From an uncultured Clostridia bacterium (GTDB taxonomy: Bacteria; Bacillota; Clostridia; Christensenellales; Aristaeellaceae), in the NCBI GenBank assembly GCA_934632155.1, contig CAKTXZ010000024.1, positions 1 to 41,850 of the forward strand: a stretch of DNA of 41,850 nt, given 5' to 3'. The position numbers and the translations under genes were made by a program. The notes beneath the pieces were generated by a model. The model saw only the letters and a program-made list of their open reading frames with translations. It was not told the DNA's origin and searched no databases. The stretch's first letter is position 1, and each line of letters starts with the position of its first letter. Shown here one piece after another: positions 1 through 8,173 of the stretch.

Positions 1-1020
1 CCAATGGGCTTAATTACCCTATTTATGGAATCTGGTGTTGTTCTCGTGATGATTCTCGGCACCTATCTTCTCTCTATCGGACAAATCGAGCCCCCGCGGC
101 TGATCCTTGCGATTGTTTTAGGTGGTCTGTTTACGTCCTCTATTACCAAGGTTGCCACCTTCCAGCATTACGGGATTGTGTTCAAGCAAGCTATGAAAGG
201 AATTTGGTCGATTCTGGGCGTATCTGCGCCAAACAGGCCGGAGCATAGCGACGCGCCAGTTAATGGGGAAATCGTCATTTCAGATTTAAGCTTTGCCTAC
301 AACGGTGACGGCAAGGTGCTGGAAAACATCAATCTTCGCTTTCCGAAAGGCAGCAAGACTGCACTGGTCGGGGCCTCCGGCTGCGGAAAAAGTACGCTTG
401 CCAACTTACTTATGGGATTTTGGGAACCGACAGACGGACACATCACCATAGCAGGAGAAGATGCGGCGACTTTCTCCGAAAAGCAGTTGAACCGTCTATT
501 TTCCATCGTTCAGCAGGAAGTCTTTCTCTTTAATCTGAGCATGGAAGAAAACATACGAATCGGAAAGCCGGAGGCCTGCATGGAGGAGATCATAGCGGCC
601 GCGAAGAAAGCCCGCATCCACGATTTTATCATGTCGCTTCCAAATGGCTACCAGACAACGGCGGGAGAAGCAGGCGTCAAGTTTTCAGGTGGAGAAAAAC
701 AGCGTATTTCCATTGCCCGTATGATTCTAAAGGACGCGCCAATCATTATTCTGGATGAAGCAACCGCAGCGGTAGATACGGAAAACGAAGCATATATTCA
801 GGCGGCAATTGACGATTTGAGCCGTGATAAAACCGTCATTATGATCGCCCACCACTTAAACACCATCCGTGACGCCGATCAGATCGTTGTCATGGACAGC
901 GGTAGGGTCATAGATACAGGAAAGCATAATCCGCTGCTCGGCCGCTGCGCCCTATACCGGAAGATGGTTGAGAATCAAAACAAGGTCGATAACTGGAAGA
1001 TCAAGGAGGTGTCCCTTTGA
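1..1020 (+). CDS. ABC exporter, membrane-domain end plus ATPase domain (5' partial)
   Basis: The frame is open to the left edge, so the start lies outside the window. The first ~70 residues are the last transmembrane helices of an ABC exporter half-transporter. The rest is a complete nucleotide-binding domain with Walker A GASGCGKST, signature FSGGEKQRIS, Walker B IIILDEA and an H-loop (AHHLNT). The stop overlaps the TTG start of a second ABC gene by 4 bases (TTGA), the usual layout of heterodimeric exporters. Its partner is truncated (1017-1866), so the pair is probably non-functional here. Base composition is AT-richer than genes after 3461, suggesting separate ancestry. The substrate cannot be told. 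Confidence 0.85.
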   Translation, partial: PMGLITLFMESGVVLVMILGTYLLSIGQIEPPRLILAIVLGGLFTSSITKVATFQHYGIVFKQAMKGIWSILGVSAPNRPEHSDAPVNGEIVISDLSFAYNGDGKVLENINLRFPKGSKTALVGASGCGKSTLANLLMGFWEPTDGHITIAGEDAATFSEKQLNRLFSIVQQEVFLFNLSMEENIRIGKPEACMEEIIAAAKKARIHDFIMSLPNGYQTTAGEAGVKFSGGEKQRISIARMILKDAPIIILDEATAAVDTENEAYIQAAIDDLSRDKTVIMIAHHLNTIRDADQIVVMDSGRVIDTGKHNPLLGRCALYRKMVENQNKVDNWKIKEVSL

Positions 1021-1866
1021 TTAAGGAAATCTGGAATACGCTTACCCTCGGTGGAAAACGCGCCTTATCGCTCTCTGTCACGGGCTTTACTCTGTATGCC
1101 CTTTCAGGGATTGCTATGATGTACATTGTTCTGAAATCTCTGGAAGCCGTCATGTCCGGAAGCTCCATGCTGCTGTGGTACTGGATCGCATTGGCCGCCT
1201 GCCTGCTGATAAAAGGCGGCAGCAACATCCTTGCAGATGTGAAAAAGCACCATGCTGGCTTTGATATTGTCTTTCAGATACGTAAAAACATCATCTATCG
1301 CCTGAAGGCGTTTTCGCTTGGCTTTTATACCAACGAGCGGTTGGGCGAAATCAGCACCATCATTCATAAAGACGTAGACAAGATGGAAATGGTTGTAGGC
1401 CATGTGTGGACGCGGATGCTTGCCGATTTTATCGTGTCTGCTATTCTTCTTACGGCGCTGGTCGTTTATGACCCGAAAATGGCGCTACTTATGATTTCTG
1501 CCTTGCCTGTCGCAGTCCTGTTTCTTACGTTGGGCTTGAAGCGTGGAGAGAGGTTAGAGGAAAAAGCCGGAAACGATCTTGCCGATATGGTGAGCGTCTT
1601 TGTGGAATATGTAAAAGGGATTCCCCTCCTGAAAGCCTTTTCCGAAAGCCGCCGCTTTGAGGAAAAGGTTGAACAGACGGCCCGCGACTTCGGACAGAGT
1701 AGCAAAGCCGTATCCAGAAATCGGGCGGCGGTCTTGGCCGTCTATGGCCTTATCATTGATGTCTCCTTTTGGATCATGCTCACCGCCGGGCTGCTCCTGC
1801 TGCTGACGGGGAAACTCCCCGTTTACGGTTTCTTGCTCTTTGCCATCATCAGCCGCGAGTTTTACA
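1017..1866 (+). pseudogene. ABC exporter half-transporter, membrane domain only, truncated
   Basis: The TTG start overlaps the previous stop. The protein shows an ABC exporter transmembrane domain: early helices, an 'ERLGEISTIIHKDVDKME' region typical of coupling helix 1, and further helices up to 'FLLFAIISREFYKP'. No ATPase domain follows. At about 1863-1871 the frame runs directly into L-ribulose-5-phosphate 4-epimerase sequence (SSDTATH...) and stops at 2063. The ABC consensus 'FY-P' and the AraD consensus 'KPSSDT' share a Lys-Pro at the joint, so the deletion joint sits in a few shared bases. Calling it a pseudogene is inference; the truncation and fusion are read directly. Confidence 0.8.
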
Positions 1867-2321
1867 AGCCTTCCTCTGATACGGCTACTCACATTGCTCT
1901 TTACAAGGCTTTCCCGCATATCGGCGGCGTTGTACATACCCATTCCCGCCGGGCAACGTCCTTTGCTCAGGCCGGCATCGGTATTCCGGCCTATGGAACA
2001 ACGCACGGCGACTACTTCTACGGAGAAATACCCTGCGCCCGCAGAAATTGCCGGTCAGTATGAATTGGAAACGGGCAATGTGATTATAGAAACATTTCAG
2101 GATAAGTCACAGGATGAAATCCCGGCAGTCCTCGTGCATTCCCACGGCCCCTTACCTGTGGAAACGATCCGCGCAACGCCGTTCATAATTCTGCAGTTCT
2201 GGAAGAATTGGCATTTATGGCATTCCATACGAAAGCAATGAGTCCAAATCTATCCCCCATACAGCAGGCACCGCTAAATAAGCACTATTTTCGTAAACAC
2301 GGCAAGGACGCATACCATTAA
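1867..2321 (+). pseudogene. araD: L-ribulose-5-phosphate 4-epimerase remnant (araD), 5'-truncated and frameshifted
   Basis: Translation in alternating frames gives the C-terminal two thirds of AraD, a class II aldolase-like epimerase of arabinose catabolism. Recognisable blocks in order are KPSSDTATH, GGVVHTHSR (two metal-binding His), GTTHGDYFYGEIPC, EIAGQYELETGNVI, VLVHSHGP and, in the original frame again, NKHYFRKHGKDAY. The N-terminal third is replaced by ABC exporter sequence. A small deletion near 2040 shifts the frame, and a one-base change near 2150-2157 shifts it back. The usual end (DAYYGQ) is replaced after DAY by unrelated sequence at about 2316. At least four lesions make a functional product impossible. 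Confidence 0.85.
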
Positions 2322-2690
2322 AGGAGCCCGATTACGACCTTTGGGCAATCGAGGAAAACGGAAGAAAGAGATATTTCGCCAGAATCAAGGCCACCGGCGA
2401 GGAAACGGAGGTCAGCCTTGAGGCGATGCGGCGGCTGCTCCGTCAGGAAAAGCAGATGCGCCGGGAGTATGGTCACAACCGCTACCGCATCGCGCAGGCG
2501 CATCCGGGCATCGGGTTCCGCACCCATGAAAAGCAGTTTAACAACCGCTACGAAGCCCTTTCCTGGATTTGCAAGAACCAGCTCGGACGGCGCGATCTCA
2601 CGCCCCAGCAGAAGAAATACCTGATCGGGCAGCGATATGAAGCAGAGAAAAACACACATGGAGGAGATCGAAAAAGCGCATTGAGAGCAG
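2316..2690 (+). pseudogene. Mobile-element protein remnant(s), probable fusion of two pieces
   Basis: An open frame with no start of its own begins inside the araD joint. The first ~45 residues (DLWAIEENGRKRYFARI, then EVSLEAMRRLLRQE) resemble the N-terminal part of small sigma-like proteins of clostridial integrative elements. The next part (FRTHEKQFNNRYEALSWICK, then NQLGRRDLTPQQKKYLIGQRY) resembles a ParB/HTH-type DNA-binding protein of conjugative elements and phages, with the usual 'THGGDRKS' tail. The two parts look like separate genes joined near 2465. Family placement is from memory of sequence style and only moderately sure. The 3' end runs under the transposase remnant on the other strand. 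Confidence 0.5.
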
Positions 2691-2699
2691 AAAAAGCGG

Positions 2700-3465
2700 A
2701 AAAACAAGAGACGAAAATGGCCGCTCCATTTCCATGTTGCCAGCTTTTTCAAGTTCATGGCAGCGAACTTAAGCCTCACCCGGTTTGTTGCCTGCGTCAA
2801 GCCTCTGTATGGCGTATAACGCATCGCGTGTTTTCTTTGGCGTCCGCAAAGACCCGTTCAATCGTCCCTTTACGTTTCTTGTAAGGCTCCTGGCGCTCCG
2901 GCGTATATCTGGCATCGTCCGCCAGTTCTTCGTACTCCCTCCAGATATGCCGCCGCACCGTTTTGATACAGTCTTTGGAATGGGCGCATCGCTCTCTGGC
3001 TGGGCAGCCGGCGCATATTGGGGGGCCGCTCTTATATTCCCGGTATCCGTCACGGCCTGTCGTACGGTATTTCGGCAGCTGGTATTCGGGACATATCACG
3101 CGGCCGCAGAACTCATCCCAAACATACTTCCAGCACTCGTGTCCGTCTTTCACGCTCTGCAGACGCTTGCAGGCCGCGGACAAGACTCTGCCGTCTTCAA
3201 ATACCTTCTTGCGGATAGGGGGCGTTTTATACGCGGCATCGGCCGCAACGACTTTTGCTTCAGGAAAGCGCTCCGTTTCCTCGTCGTAAACCGCATCAAA
3301 GGCCGCGCTGTCATGGACATTGCCGGGCGTTACCGCCGTCTTCAGAACAAAACCGCGCTTATCGCAGGCAGTATGCGCTTCATACGCGCCCGCCTTCCGC
3401 ATGCTTCGGCGCGGCTTTCCGCTTCGATGCCCCGTATGCCCGTGCCGGGACGGCGGCGCCTTATT
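2700..3465 (-). pseudogene. IS1182-like transposase, 5'-truncated and frameshifted
   Basis: Reading leftwards, the translation shows YEAHTACDKRGFVLKTAV, TPGNVHDSAAFDAVYDE and VVAADAAYKTPPIRK, then a Cys-rich stretch (CAGCPARERCAHSKDC), then GTIERVFADAKE. This is the DDE transposase core of IS1182-type elements with the Asp of 'VAADAAY' and the Glu of 'TIERVF'. Near 2833 one A is missing from an AAAGAAAA run, and the family's C-terminal block (HAMRYTPYRGL, then NRVRLKFAAMNLKKLATW) continues in the next frame. The N-terminal domain is absent: the sequence stops matching near 3460, beside the stop codon of the next gene. No terminal inverted repeats were found, so this is a dead fragment. Confidence 0.82.
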
Positions 3466-4195
3466 CGCCGTCCAGACCGAACCAGAGCAGCTCGTCCGCA
3501 TGGCGGCTGAACGCGAGGAGCTCCTCGTCCGTGGCGGCGGCTGCGCTGATCGTTTCGCGGCACACCTCGACCGGCTCGCCGTCGCCCGGCTCAAAGACGC
3601 GCAGCAGCAGTGCGTCGGTGGTGCGCAGCGTTTCTTCCATCCAGCTGACGTCCACCCGGCGCACCAGACGCAGATTGCCGTTTTCCCAGCGGTAAAGCTC
3701 CTGCGTGCCCGTCATCGCGCTGTCGTGAACCTGATTGAGCAGCAGCTGCTTTTCGGGGTACAGCGTGTAATTGCTCAGCGCCGCCCAGCCCAGATGGTTC
3801 GTCTCGAAGGCGCGCGTGTCCGGGTTCCAGAAAAAGAAGGTGTGCTGCACGTTGCTTGCCCCGATATTATAAAAAATGTCCAGATCAAGATAGCCGTCCA
3901 TGTTCACATCCGCGCAGGTGAACAGCCCCATAATATCCGGCAAACGAGTGAAATAGAGCGTTTGGCCGGGAAAATCCGCCGCCTGCGGGCAGGTAACGTC
4001 CAGCCGCCAGATTTCCTCCTCCTCGCAGTCCCAGCCGCGCACCTGCAGCCCCACCTTTCGCGCGGATAATTCGTACTGCAGGCCGCCCAGCGTTACGCTT
4101 TTCGCATCCTCCGTGATTTCCTCCGCCGGCGCCCACGCCGCCAGCCCCAGCAGCAGCGCCGCCAGCAGGATAACGCCCCATCGTTTCAGCTTCAT
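3461..4195 (-). CDS. Secreted protein of unknown function
   Basis: The product is 244 residues with an N-terminal signal peptide (MKLKRWGV, hydrophobic Leu/Ala core, cleavage near APA-EE). The start at 4195 has AAAGGAG eight bases upstream; a longer frame to 4255 lacks such a site. The mature part contains DVNMDGYLDLDIFYN, a calcium-loop-like Asp pattern as in FG-GAP/VCBS or XAC2610-type secreted proteins, followed by a WNPDTRAFE segment. I do not recognise a defined enzyme family. It is the first gene of GC-rich core composition after the mobile-element graveyard and ends exactly where the transposase remnant starts, so its 3' flank was probably disturbed by insertion. It appears monocistronic. 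Confidence 0.75.
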   Translation of the reverse strand: MKLKRWGVILLAALLLGLAAWAPAEEITEDAKSVTLGGLQYELSARKVGLQVRGWDCEEEEIWRLDVTCPQAADFPGQTLYFTRLPDIMGLFTCADVNMDGYLDLDIFYNIGASNVQHTFFFWNPDTRAFETNHLGWAALSNYTLYPEKQLLLNQVHDSAMTGTQELYRWENGNLRLVRRVDVSWMEETLRTTDALLLRVFEPGDGEPVEVCRETISAAAATDEELLAFSRHADELLWFGLDGE

Positions 4196-4256
4196 ATCGA
4201 TCGCTCCTTTCTGTTTTTCATCCATAATACGGTAAAGCGGCGCAAAAGCCTGCAAT

Positions 4257-4290
4257 CAAAAAGGCTGCCGGAAGTTTTTTTCGACAGCCT
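4257..4290 (-). terminator. Intrinsic terminator after the substrate-binding protein gene
   Basis: On the minus strand, AGGCTGTCG and CGGCAGCCT form a stem around an A-rich loop and are followed by TTTTT. It lies about 115 bases past the stop of the gene at 4406-5356 and ahead of the secreted-protein gene at 4195. A second perfect inverted repeat without a T run (CTTGCCCTGC / GCAGGGCAAG, 4315-4346) lies between them. Confidence 0.75.
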
Positions 4291-4405
4291 CTGCGCAAGC
4301 CGCGCTTTTTGGCGCTTGCCCTGCAGGCTTCATCCCGCAGGGCAAGCCGCGAAACGGATTTTCTGTGCGAACGCTTTGCCCGGTTTTCCCGGCCGGCAAG
4401 GCCGG

Positions 4406-5356
4406 TTATTTTACATAGAACGCTTCGTCGGGCGCCTTGCCGCCCACGGAGGCGGGCTTGGCGGAGACGAGAATCTCATAGAGCGGCGCGGCCTGCGCGG
4501 CCATATCCTCGCCGGTTACGAACACCAGACGGCAGGAGGGCAGCGCCTTTTCGGCCACCGCGGCGGAGGGGATAACGCCCTGCGCGGCGATTTCCTGCGC
4601 GGCCTGCGCGGTGTTGTCGTTGGCGAAGGCGATGGAGGCCTCCAGCGCGCGCATGAACGCGGCGACCTTTTCGGGCTGCTTCGCAAGGAAGGCGCTGTTC
4701 ACAATGACGACGCTCATGGACAGCTGCGCGTCCGGATAGCCGTTTTGCTGCGCGGCCTTGGCAAATTCCTCGGTGACGTCCAGCGCCACGCGATAGGATT
4801 CGTCCTTCATGCGCAGGGTGGTGGCGTGGGGCTCGGGCACGAGCACGATATTCGCCATGCCGCTGAGCGCCAGCGTTGTTACCTCGGCGTGCTCGCTTTT
4901 GAAATCCAGCGTCGCCTGCGTGTTATTGGCTTCCAGAATATAATGCATCACGTATTCCGGCGTCGCGCCCTGACCGGCGGTCACGATGGTTTTGCCGTTC
5001 AGATCCTGCACGGAGTGCACGGTATCGCCCTTTTCCAGCACATACAGCATGCCGCGCGTGATAAGCGCCAGCCCCTTCACGCCGCCCTGCGTTTTGTTGT
5101 AGAGCACCGCGCCCAGATTGATCGGCACGGCGGCGATATCCACATTGCCCGCGATGATCTGGCCCGTCAGCTCGTCCGGCGCGCCGGCCAGCGTGAAGGC
5201 GTAATCGCCGGTGCTTTCCGTCATCATGTGCGCCAGCGCCATGCCGGTGGGCCCCTTGAGCGCCGCAACGCGCACGGGCGTATCCTCCGCCATGCTCAGC
5301 ATGGGCAGCGCCGCCGCCAGCGCCAGAATGGCAATGAGTCGAATCAGCTTTTTCAT
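4406..5356 (-). CDS. NMT1/SsuA-like ABC transporter substrate-binding protein
   Basis: The 316-residue protein has a Sec signal peptide (MKKLIRLIAI, hydrophobic core, cleavage near SMA-ED) and no lipobox cysteine. The mature part has the type 2 periplasmic-binding fold of the NMT1/TauA/SsuA group: VRVAALKGPTGMALAHMM near the N terminus, then GNVDIAAVP, GKTIVTAGQGATPEYVMHYI and later PEKVAAFMRALEASI. Family members bind small organic ligands such as sulfonates or pyrimidine precursors; the ligand here is unknown. Its ATG overlaps the stop of the TM1266-type gene (ATGA), so the two are translationally coupled. No permease or ATPase gene is adjacent, and a secreted binding protein without a lipid anchor is unusual in Gram-positives. 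Confidence 0.8.
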   Translation of the reverse strand: MKKLIRLIAILALAAALPMLSMAEDTPVRVAALKGPTGMALAHMMTESTGDYAFTLAGAPDELTGQIIAGNVDIAAVPINLGAVLYNKTQGGVKGLALITRGMLYVLEKGDTVHSVQDLNGKTIVTAGQGATPEYVMHYILEANNTQATLDFKSEHAEVTTLALSGMANIVLVPEPHATTLRMKDESYRVALDVTEEFAKAAQQNGYPDAQLSMSVVIVNSAFLAKQPEKVAAFMRALEASIAFANDNTAQAAQEIAAQGVIPSAAVAEKALPSCRLVFVTGEDMAAQAAPLYEILVSAKPASVGGKAPDEAFYVK

Positions 5357-5631
5357 GTTTCCTGCTTCCTTTCGTTTGACGTCGTATTGCTTTTAGCCAA
5401 TGCGCTTTTCACCTGCACGCCGGGAATATTGCCCAGCCTGCCCGTGAACGCGCCTACGCGCGCGCTGTCGCCCCGCACCAGCAGGCCGATGACCGCCATG
5501 CCGCGCTCGTGATCCGGAACGCCGATGCGCCCGGTGACCATGTCCTGAAACTGGCCGACCACCTGATTCACCCGGGCGGCCTGCGAAAGATCCTCGATCA
5601 CAACGCCCACAAAGCCCACGCGCTCTTCCAT
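5353..5631 (-). CDS. TM1266-family iron-only hydrogenase system putative regulator
   Basis: The 92-residue protein (MEERVGFVGVVIED, then VVGQFQDMVTGRIGVPDHER, then MAVIGLLV and GRLGNIPGVQVK) matches the small ferredoxin-like/ACT-like TM1266 family found beside [FeFe]-hydrogenase maturation genes. The start at 5631 is chosen because AGGAGAG lies about nine bases upstream; a longer frame runs into the leader terminator. It is coupled by a 4-base overlap to the substrate-binding protein. The normal family length is 80-90 residues; the last ten residues here (SNTTSNERKQET) are an extra polar tail. Its biochemical role is not established for the family. Expression is probably controlled by the leader ORF and terminator at 5653-5706. 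Confidence 0.8.
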   Translation of the reverse strand: MEERVGFVGVVIEDLSQAARVNQVVGQFQDMVTGRIGVPDHERGMAVIGLLVRGDSARVGAFTGRLGNIPGVQVKSALAKSNTTSNERKQET

Positions 5632-5652
5632 GTGCAAAGTCCTCTCCTTGCG

Positions 5653-5688
5653 AAAAATAGAGGGCATGACCACAAGCCGTCATGCCCC
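5653..5688 (-). terminator. Leader terminator upstream of the TM1266 gene
   Basis: On the minus strand GGGCATGAC and GTCATGCCC pair perfectly around an 8-base loop and are followed by TCTATTTTT. It ends about 22 bases before the TM1266 start codon, inside the 5' untranslated region. A terminator in this position implies transcription attenuation of the two-gene unit. The stop codon of the 8-codon leader ORF (5680-5682) lies inside the downstream-entry arm of the stem, so a ribosome stopping there would cover the hairpin. Confidence 0.75.
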
Positions 5689-5706
5689 AGTTAAGCCGAT
5701 ACGCAT
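5680..5706 (-). CDS. 8-residue leader peptide ORF (MRIGLTGA)
   Basis: An ATG at 5706 is preceded at seven bases by AAAGGAGG, one of the strongest ribosome sites in the window, and is followed by only eight codons (MRIGLTGA) and TGA. The stop falls within the first arm of the leader terminator. This is the layout of attenuator leader peptides. There is no run of one amino acid pointing to a sensed tRNA. Translation is inferred from the ribosome site; no homologue is claimed. Confidence 0.55.
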   Translation of the reverse strand: MRIGLTGA

Positions 5707-5830
5707 AGGACTGCCTCCTTTCGCTCTTGGGCCGGAACGCATCCGAACCCGCAAGGAAAACCGATTCTTGGCCGCCGCGCGCTCCCCCTCATGACCGGCC
5801 ACTCCGGTTTGCCGCCTTTGCTTCGTTCCT

Positions 5831-5859
5831 ATTATACACCGTTTTTCGAAAAATGAAAC
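5831..5859 (-). promoter_or_regulatory. Sigma-A-type promoter for the TM1266/substrate-binding unit
   Basis: On the minus strand TATAAT (5831-5836) is preceded at 17 bases by GTTTCA (5854-5859). Transcription would start near 5824, giving a leader of roughly 190 bases. That leader contains a hairpin ACCGG-AGTGG-CCGGT, GC-rich segments, the 8-codon ORF and the terminator. It does not carry the conserved bases of riboswitch classes I know. Confidence 0.6.
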
Positions 5860-5948
5860 CGGAATTTTTTCTTTCGGACGAAACGGAGGGAAAAGCCACG
5901 GGCTGATAAAAAGCCGAGGGCAGGCATGCGGGGCCGTTCGCGCGGCGA

Positions 5949-5977
5949 AATCATTTCGGCAGCCCGAAGCATATCCG
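5949..5977 (+). promoter_or_regulatory. Possible sigma-E-type promoter for spoIVA
   Basis: TCATTT (5951-5956) and CATATCCG (5970-5977) are spaced by 13 bases, resembling the sigma-E pattern of a -35 near CATATT and a -10 near CATACA-T. spoIVA is a sigma-E gene in Bacillus and Clostridium. The match is partial, so this is a suggestion only. Confidence 0.35.
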
Positions 5978-6031
5978 CGGTTTTCTGCGCATAACCATGC
6001 TGTGAACATGATGAAGCAAGGAGGCTTTCGC

Positions 6032-7531
6032 ATGGCGCAGGAAAATGCCGGGGGCATGCAGTCCCTATATCGGGATATTGCCGAGCGTACGCAGGGGGAT
6101 TTGTACATCGGCGTGGTGGGGCCCGTGCGCACGGGGAAGAGCACCTTCATCGCCGGGTTTATGGAAAAAATGGTGCTGCCCTACATGGCGGACAGCCCTC
6201 GGCGCGGGCGGCTGGTCGACGAGCTGCCGCAGTCGGGCTCGGGGCGGAGCGTGATGACCACGCAGCCCAAGTTCATTCCCGGCGAGGGCGCGGCGGAGAT
6301 TGTGCTGGAAAACAGCCTGCGCGCGCGGGTGCGGATGGTGGATTCGGTGGGATACCTGATTCCCGGCGCGCTGGGCACGCAGGAGGGGGAAGCGGCGCGC
6401 ATGGTGTCGACGCCGTGGGTCGATCACGATATTCCGTTTGAGGAGGCCGCCGCCGTCGGCACGAAAAAGGTGATCGACGACCATGCGACGCTGGGCGTGG
6501 TGGTGACGACCGACGGCACGATCGCCGACCTGCCGCGCGCAAGCTATATCGGCGCGGAGGAGCAGGTGATTCGCCAGCTGCGCCAAATCGGCAAGCCCTT
6601 TGCGGTGGTGCTCAATTCCGCGCGCCCCGAGAGCGAGGAGGCGCGGGCGCTGCGCTCGTCGCTGGAAGCCAAGTACGACGTGCCGGTCGCGCTGTTGAAT
6701 GTAAAGGAAATGCAGCCGGCGGAGCTGGAGACGCTGCTGGCCTCCATGCTGCTGGAGTTCCCGCTGCGGCAGGTGCATTTTACGCTGCCCGAATGGGTGG
6801 GCGCGCTGGATGAGGATCACTGGCTGCCGGCGCACGCGCTGCATATCGTGCGCGAGCTGGGCGAACGGCTGCATAAGGTGCGGGATAAGGCGGCCATCGC
6901 GCCTGCGTTCGCCGCGTCGCCCTACCTGCGCGCGCCGGAAAATGAACAGGTGAATTTGGGCGAGGGCGAGGTGCGCCTTGATTTGCCCGTGCAAAGCGGT
7001 CTGTTCAATCAGGTGCTTTCCGAGCAATGCGGCGAGAGCATTACGGGCGACGCGCAGCTGCTTTCCCTGATGAAGGAGCTGACTGCCGCCAAGCGCGAAT
7101 ATGACCGCGTGGCCGGGGCGCTGGACGCCGTGCAGAAGACGGGCTACGGGCTGGTCACGCCCGCAATGAGCGAGATTACCCTGCAGCCGCCCGAGGAAAT
7201 GCGGCAGGGCAGCCGCTTCGGCGTGCGCCTGCGCGCCAGCGCGCCGACGCTGCACCTGATTCGTTCGGACATCGAAACGGAAATCGCCCCGATTCTGGGC
7301 GCGCAGGAGCAGAGCGAGCAGTTTGTCGCCGCGCTGCGTCAGGCCTATGAAAGCGACCCGCAAAGCCTGTGGCAGACCAACTTTTTCGGCAAATCCCTGC
7401 AGGAGCTGGTGCAGGAGGGCATCGGCGCGAAGCTGAACCGCATGCCGCTGGACGCGCAGGAAAAGGTGCAGGCCGCGCTTACGCGCATGCTCAATGAGGG
7501 CGAGGGCGGCATGATTTGCATCCTGTTGTAA
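6032..7531 (+). CDS. spoIVA: Stage IV sporulation protein A (coat morphogenetic ATPase)
   Basis: The 499-residue protein matches SpoIVA, the ATPase that polymerises on the forespore surface and anchors the coat basement layer. Walker A GPVRTGKST lies at residues 30-38, after SLYRDIAERTQGDLYIGVV; the family's VDSVGYLIPGALG and an 'Asp-His' switch region follow, and the C terminus ends in GGMICILL as in the Bacillus protein. Length is normal (492 in B. subtilis). The start at 6032 is set by AAGGAGG seven bases upstream; the frame extends to 6002 without a ribosome site. It is monocistronic. This gene is the strongest evidence that the organism forms endospores. Confidence 0.97.
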   Translation: MAQENAGGMQSLYRDIAERTQGDLYIGVVGPVRTGKSTFIAGFMEKMVLPYMADSPRRGRLVDELPQSGSGRSVMTTQPKFIPGEGAAEIVLENSLRARVRMVDSVGYLIPGALGTQEGEAARMVSTPWVDHDIPFEEAAAVGTKKVIDDHATLGVVVTTDGTIADLPRASYIGAEEQVIRQLRQIGKPFAVVLNSARPESEEARALRSSLEAKYDVPVALLNVKEMQPAELETLLASMLLEFPLRQVHFTLPEWVGALDEDHWLPAHALHIVRELGERLHKVRDKAAIAPAFAASPYLRAPENEQVNLGEGEVRLDLPVQSGLFNQVLSEQCGESITGDAQLLSLMKELTAAKREYDRVAGALDAVQKTGYGLVTPAMSEITLQPPEEMRQGSRFGVRLRASAPTLHLIRSDIETEIAPILGAQEQSEQFVAALRQAYESDPQSLWQTNFFGKSLQELVQEGIGAKLNRMPLDAQEKVQAALTRMLNEGEGGMICILL

Positions 7532-7670
7532 GCCGGCTTGGGCGCCATCGGCCGGTATGCCTGCGACCGGGCGCACGGCGTGTCACAATATCGCCATAAA
7601 CGCCGAACGAATGGGGCTGTACATTTTCCGGCTTTTGCGGTATGATGAAGGGGCGAAGTAACGCAAATTG

Positions 7671-8162
7671 ATGAAACGGGGAATGAAGCCTTTGTATACG
7701 CAACAGGATCTTGCTGATATTCGAAAGGAAATCCGGAAGCGCGCGCTGCTGCTGAGCGTTCCGGCGCTGCTGATGCTTGGCGGCGTCGCCGCGCTGTTCA
7801 TATTGCGGCTGGAAGCGCTCACCATTGCGCTCACCTGTCTGCTGGGCGTTTACGCCGTTTTTGTCTACGGCATGCTGCTTTCGCCCGTCGTTTGCTATGA
7901 GCGGCATCTGGACGAGGTGCTCAACGGCCGCGTGCGGGAGCTGACCGGCGCCTTCAAGGAAATGGAGGAGGGCACGGTCGTTCGCGATGGGGTGCGTTAC
8001 TATCCCGTGCTGCTCAACGTGGGCAATATGGAGAGCGAGGAGGACGACCGCCTGTTCTATTACGACGCCAATTTGCCAAGGCCGGACTGGCGGCGCGGCG
8101 AGATGCTGACCGTCACGGCGCATGATAAGGCCATGGGCGCGTGGACGCGGACGAAGGCCTGA
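7671..8162 (+). CDS. Small membrane protein of unknown function
   Basis: About 163 residues. Two hydrophobic segments (residues ~25-45, LLLSVPALLMLGGVAALFIL, and ~50-72) are followed by a soluble domain with ERHLDEVLNGRVRELTGAF, a possible helical segment, and EDDRLFYYDANLPRPDWRRG. I recognise no family. The start is uncertain: ATG at 7671 and 7683 are both possible and neither has a good ribosome site. A TATGAT at 7641 could be the -10 of a promoter. The gene ends eleven bases before the UspA-like gene, so the two are probably co-transcribed. Confidence 0.7.
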   Translation: MKRGMKPLYTQQDLADIRKEIRKRALLLSVPALLMLGGVAALFILRLEALTIALTCLLGVYAVFVYGMLLSPVVCYERHLDEVLNGRVRELTGAFKEMEEGTVVRDGVRYYPVLLNVGNMESEEDDRLFYYDANLPRPDWRRGEMLTVTAHDKAMGAWTRTKA

Positions 8163-8173
8163 AGGGAACAAGC

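Noticed and set aside
5641..5840. TPP or other known riboswitch upstream of the TM1266/NMT1-like pair
   Set aside because: NMT1-like proteins are often under TPP control, but the CUGAGA and AACCUGAUC blocks are absent; I saw no match to FMN, SAM, THF, ZTP or guanidine classes either.
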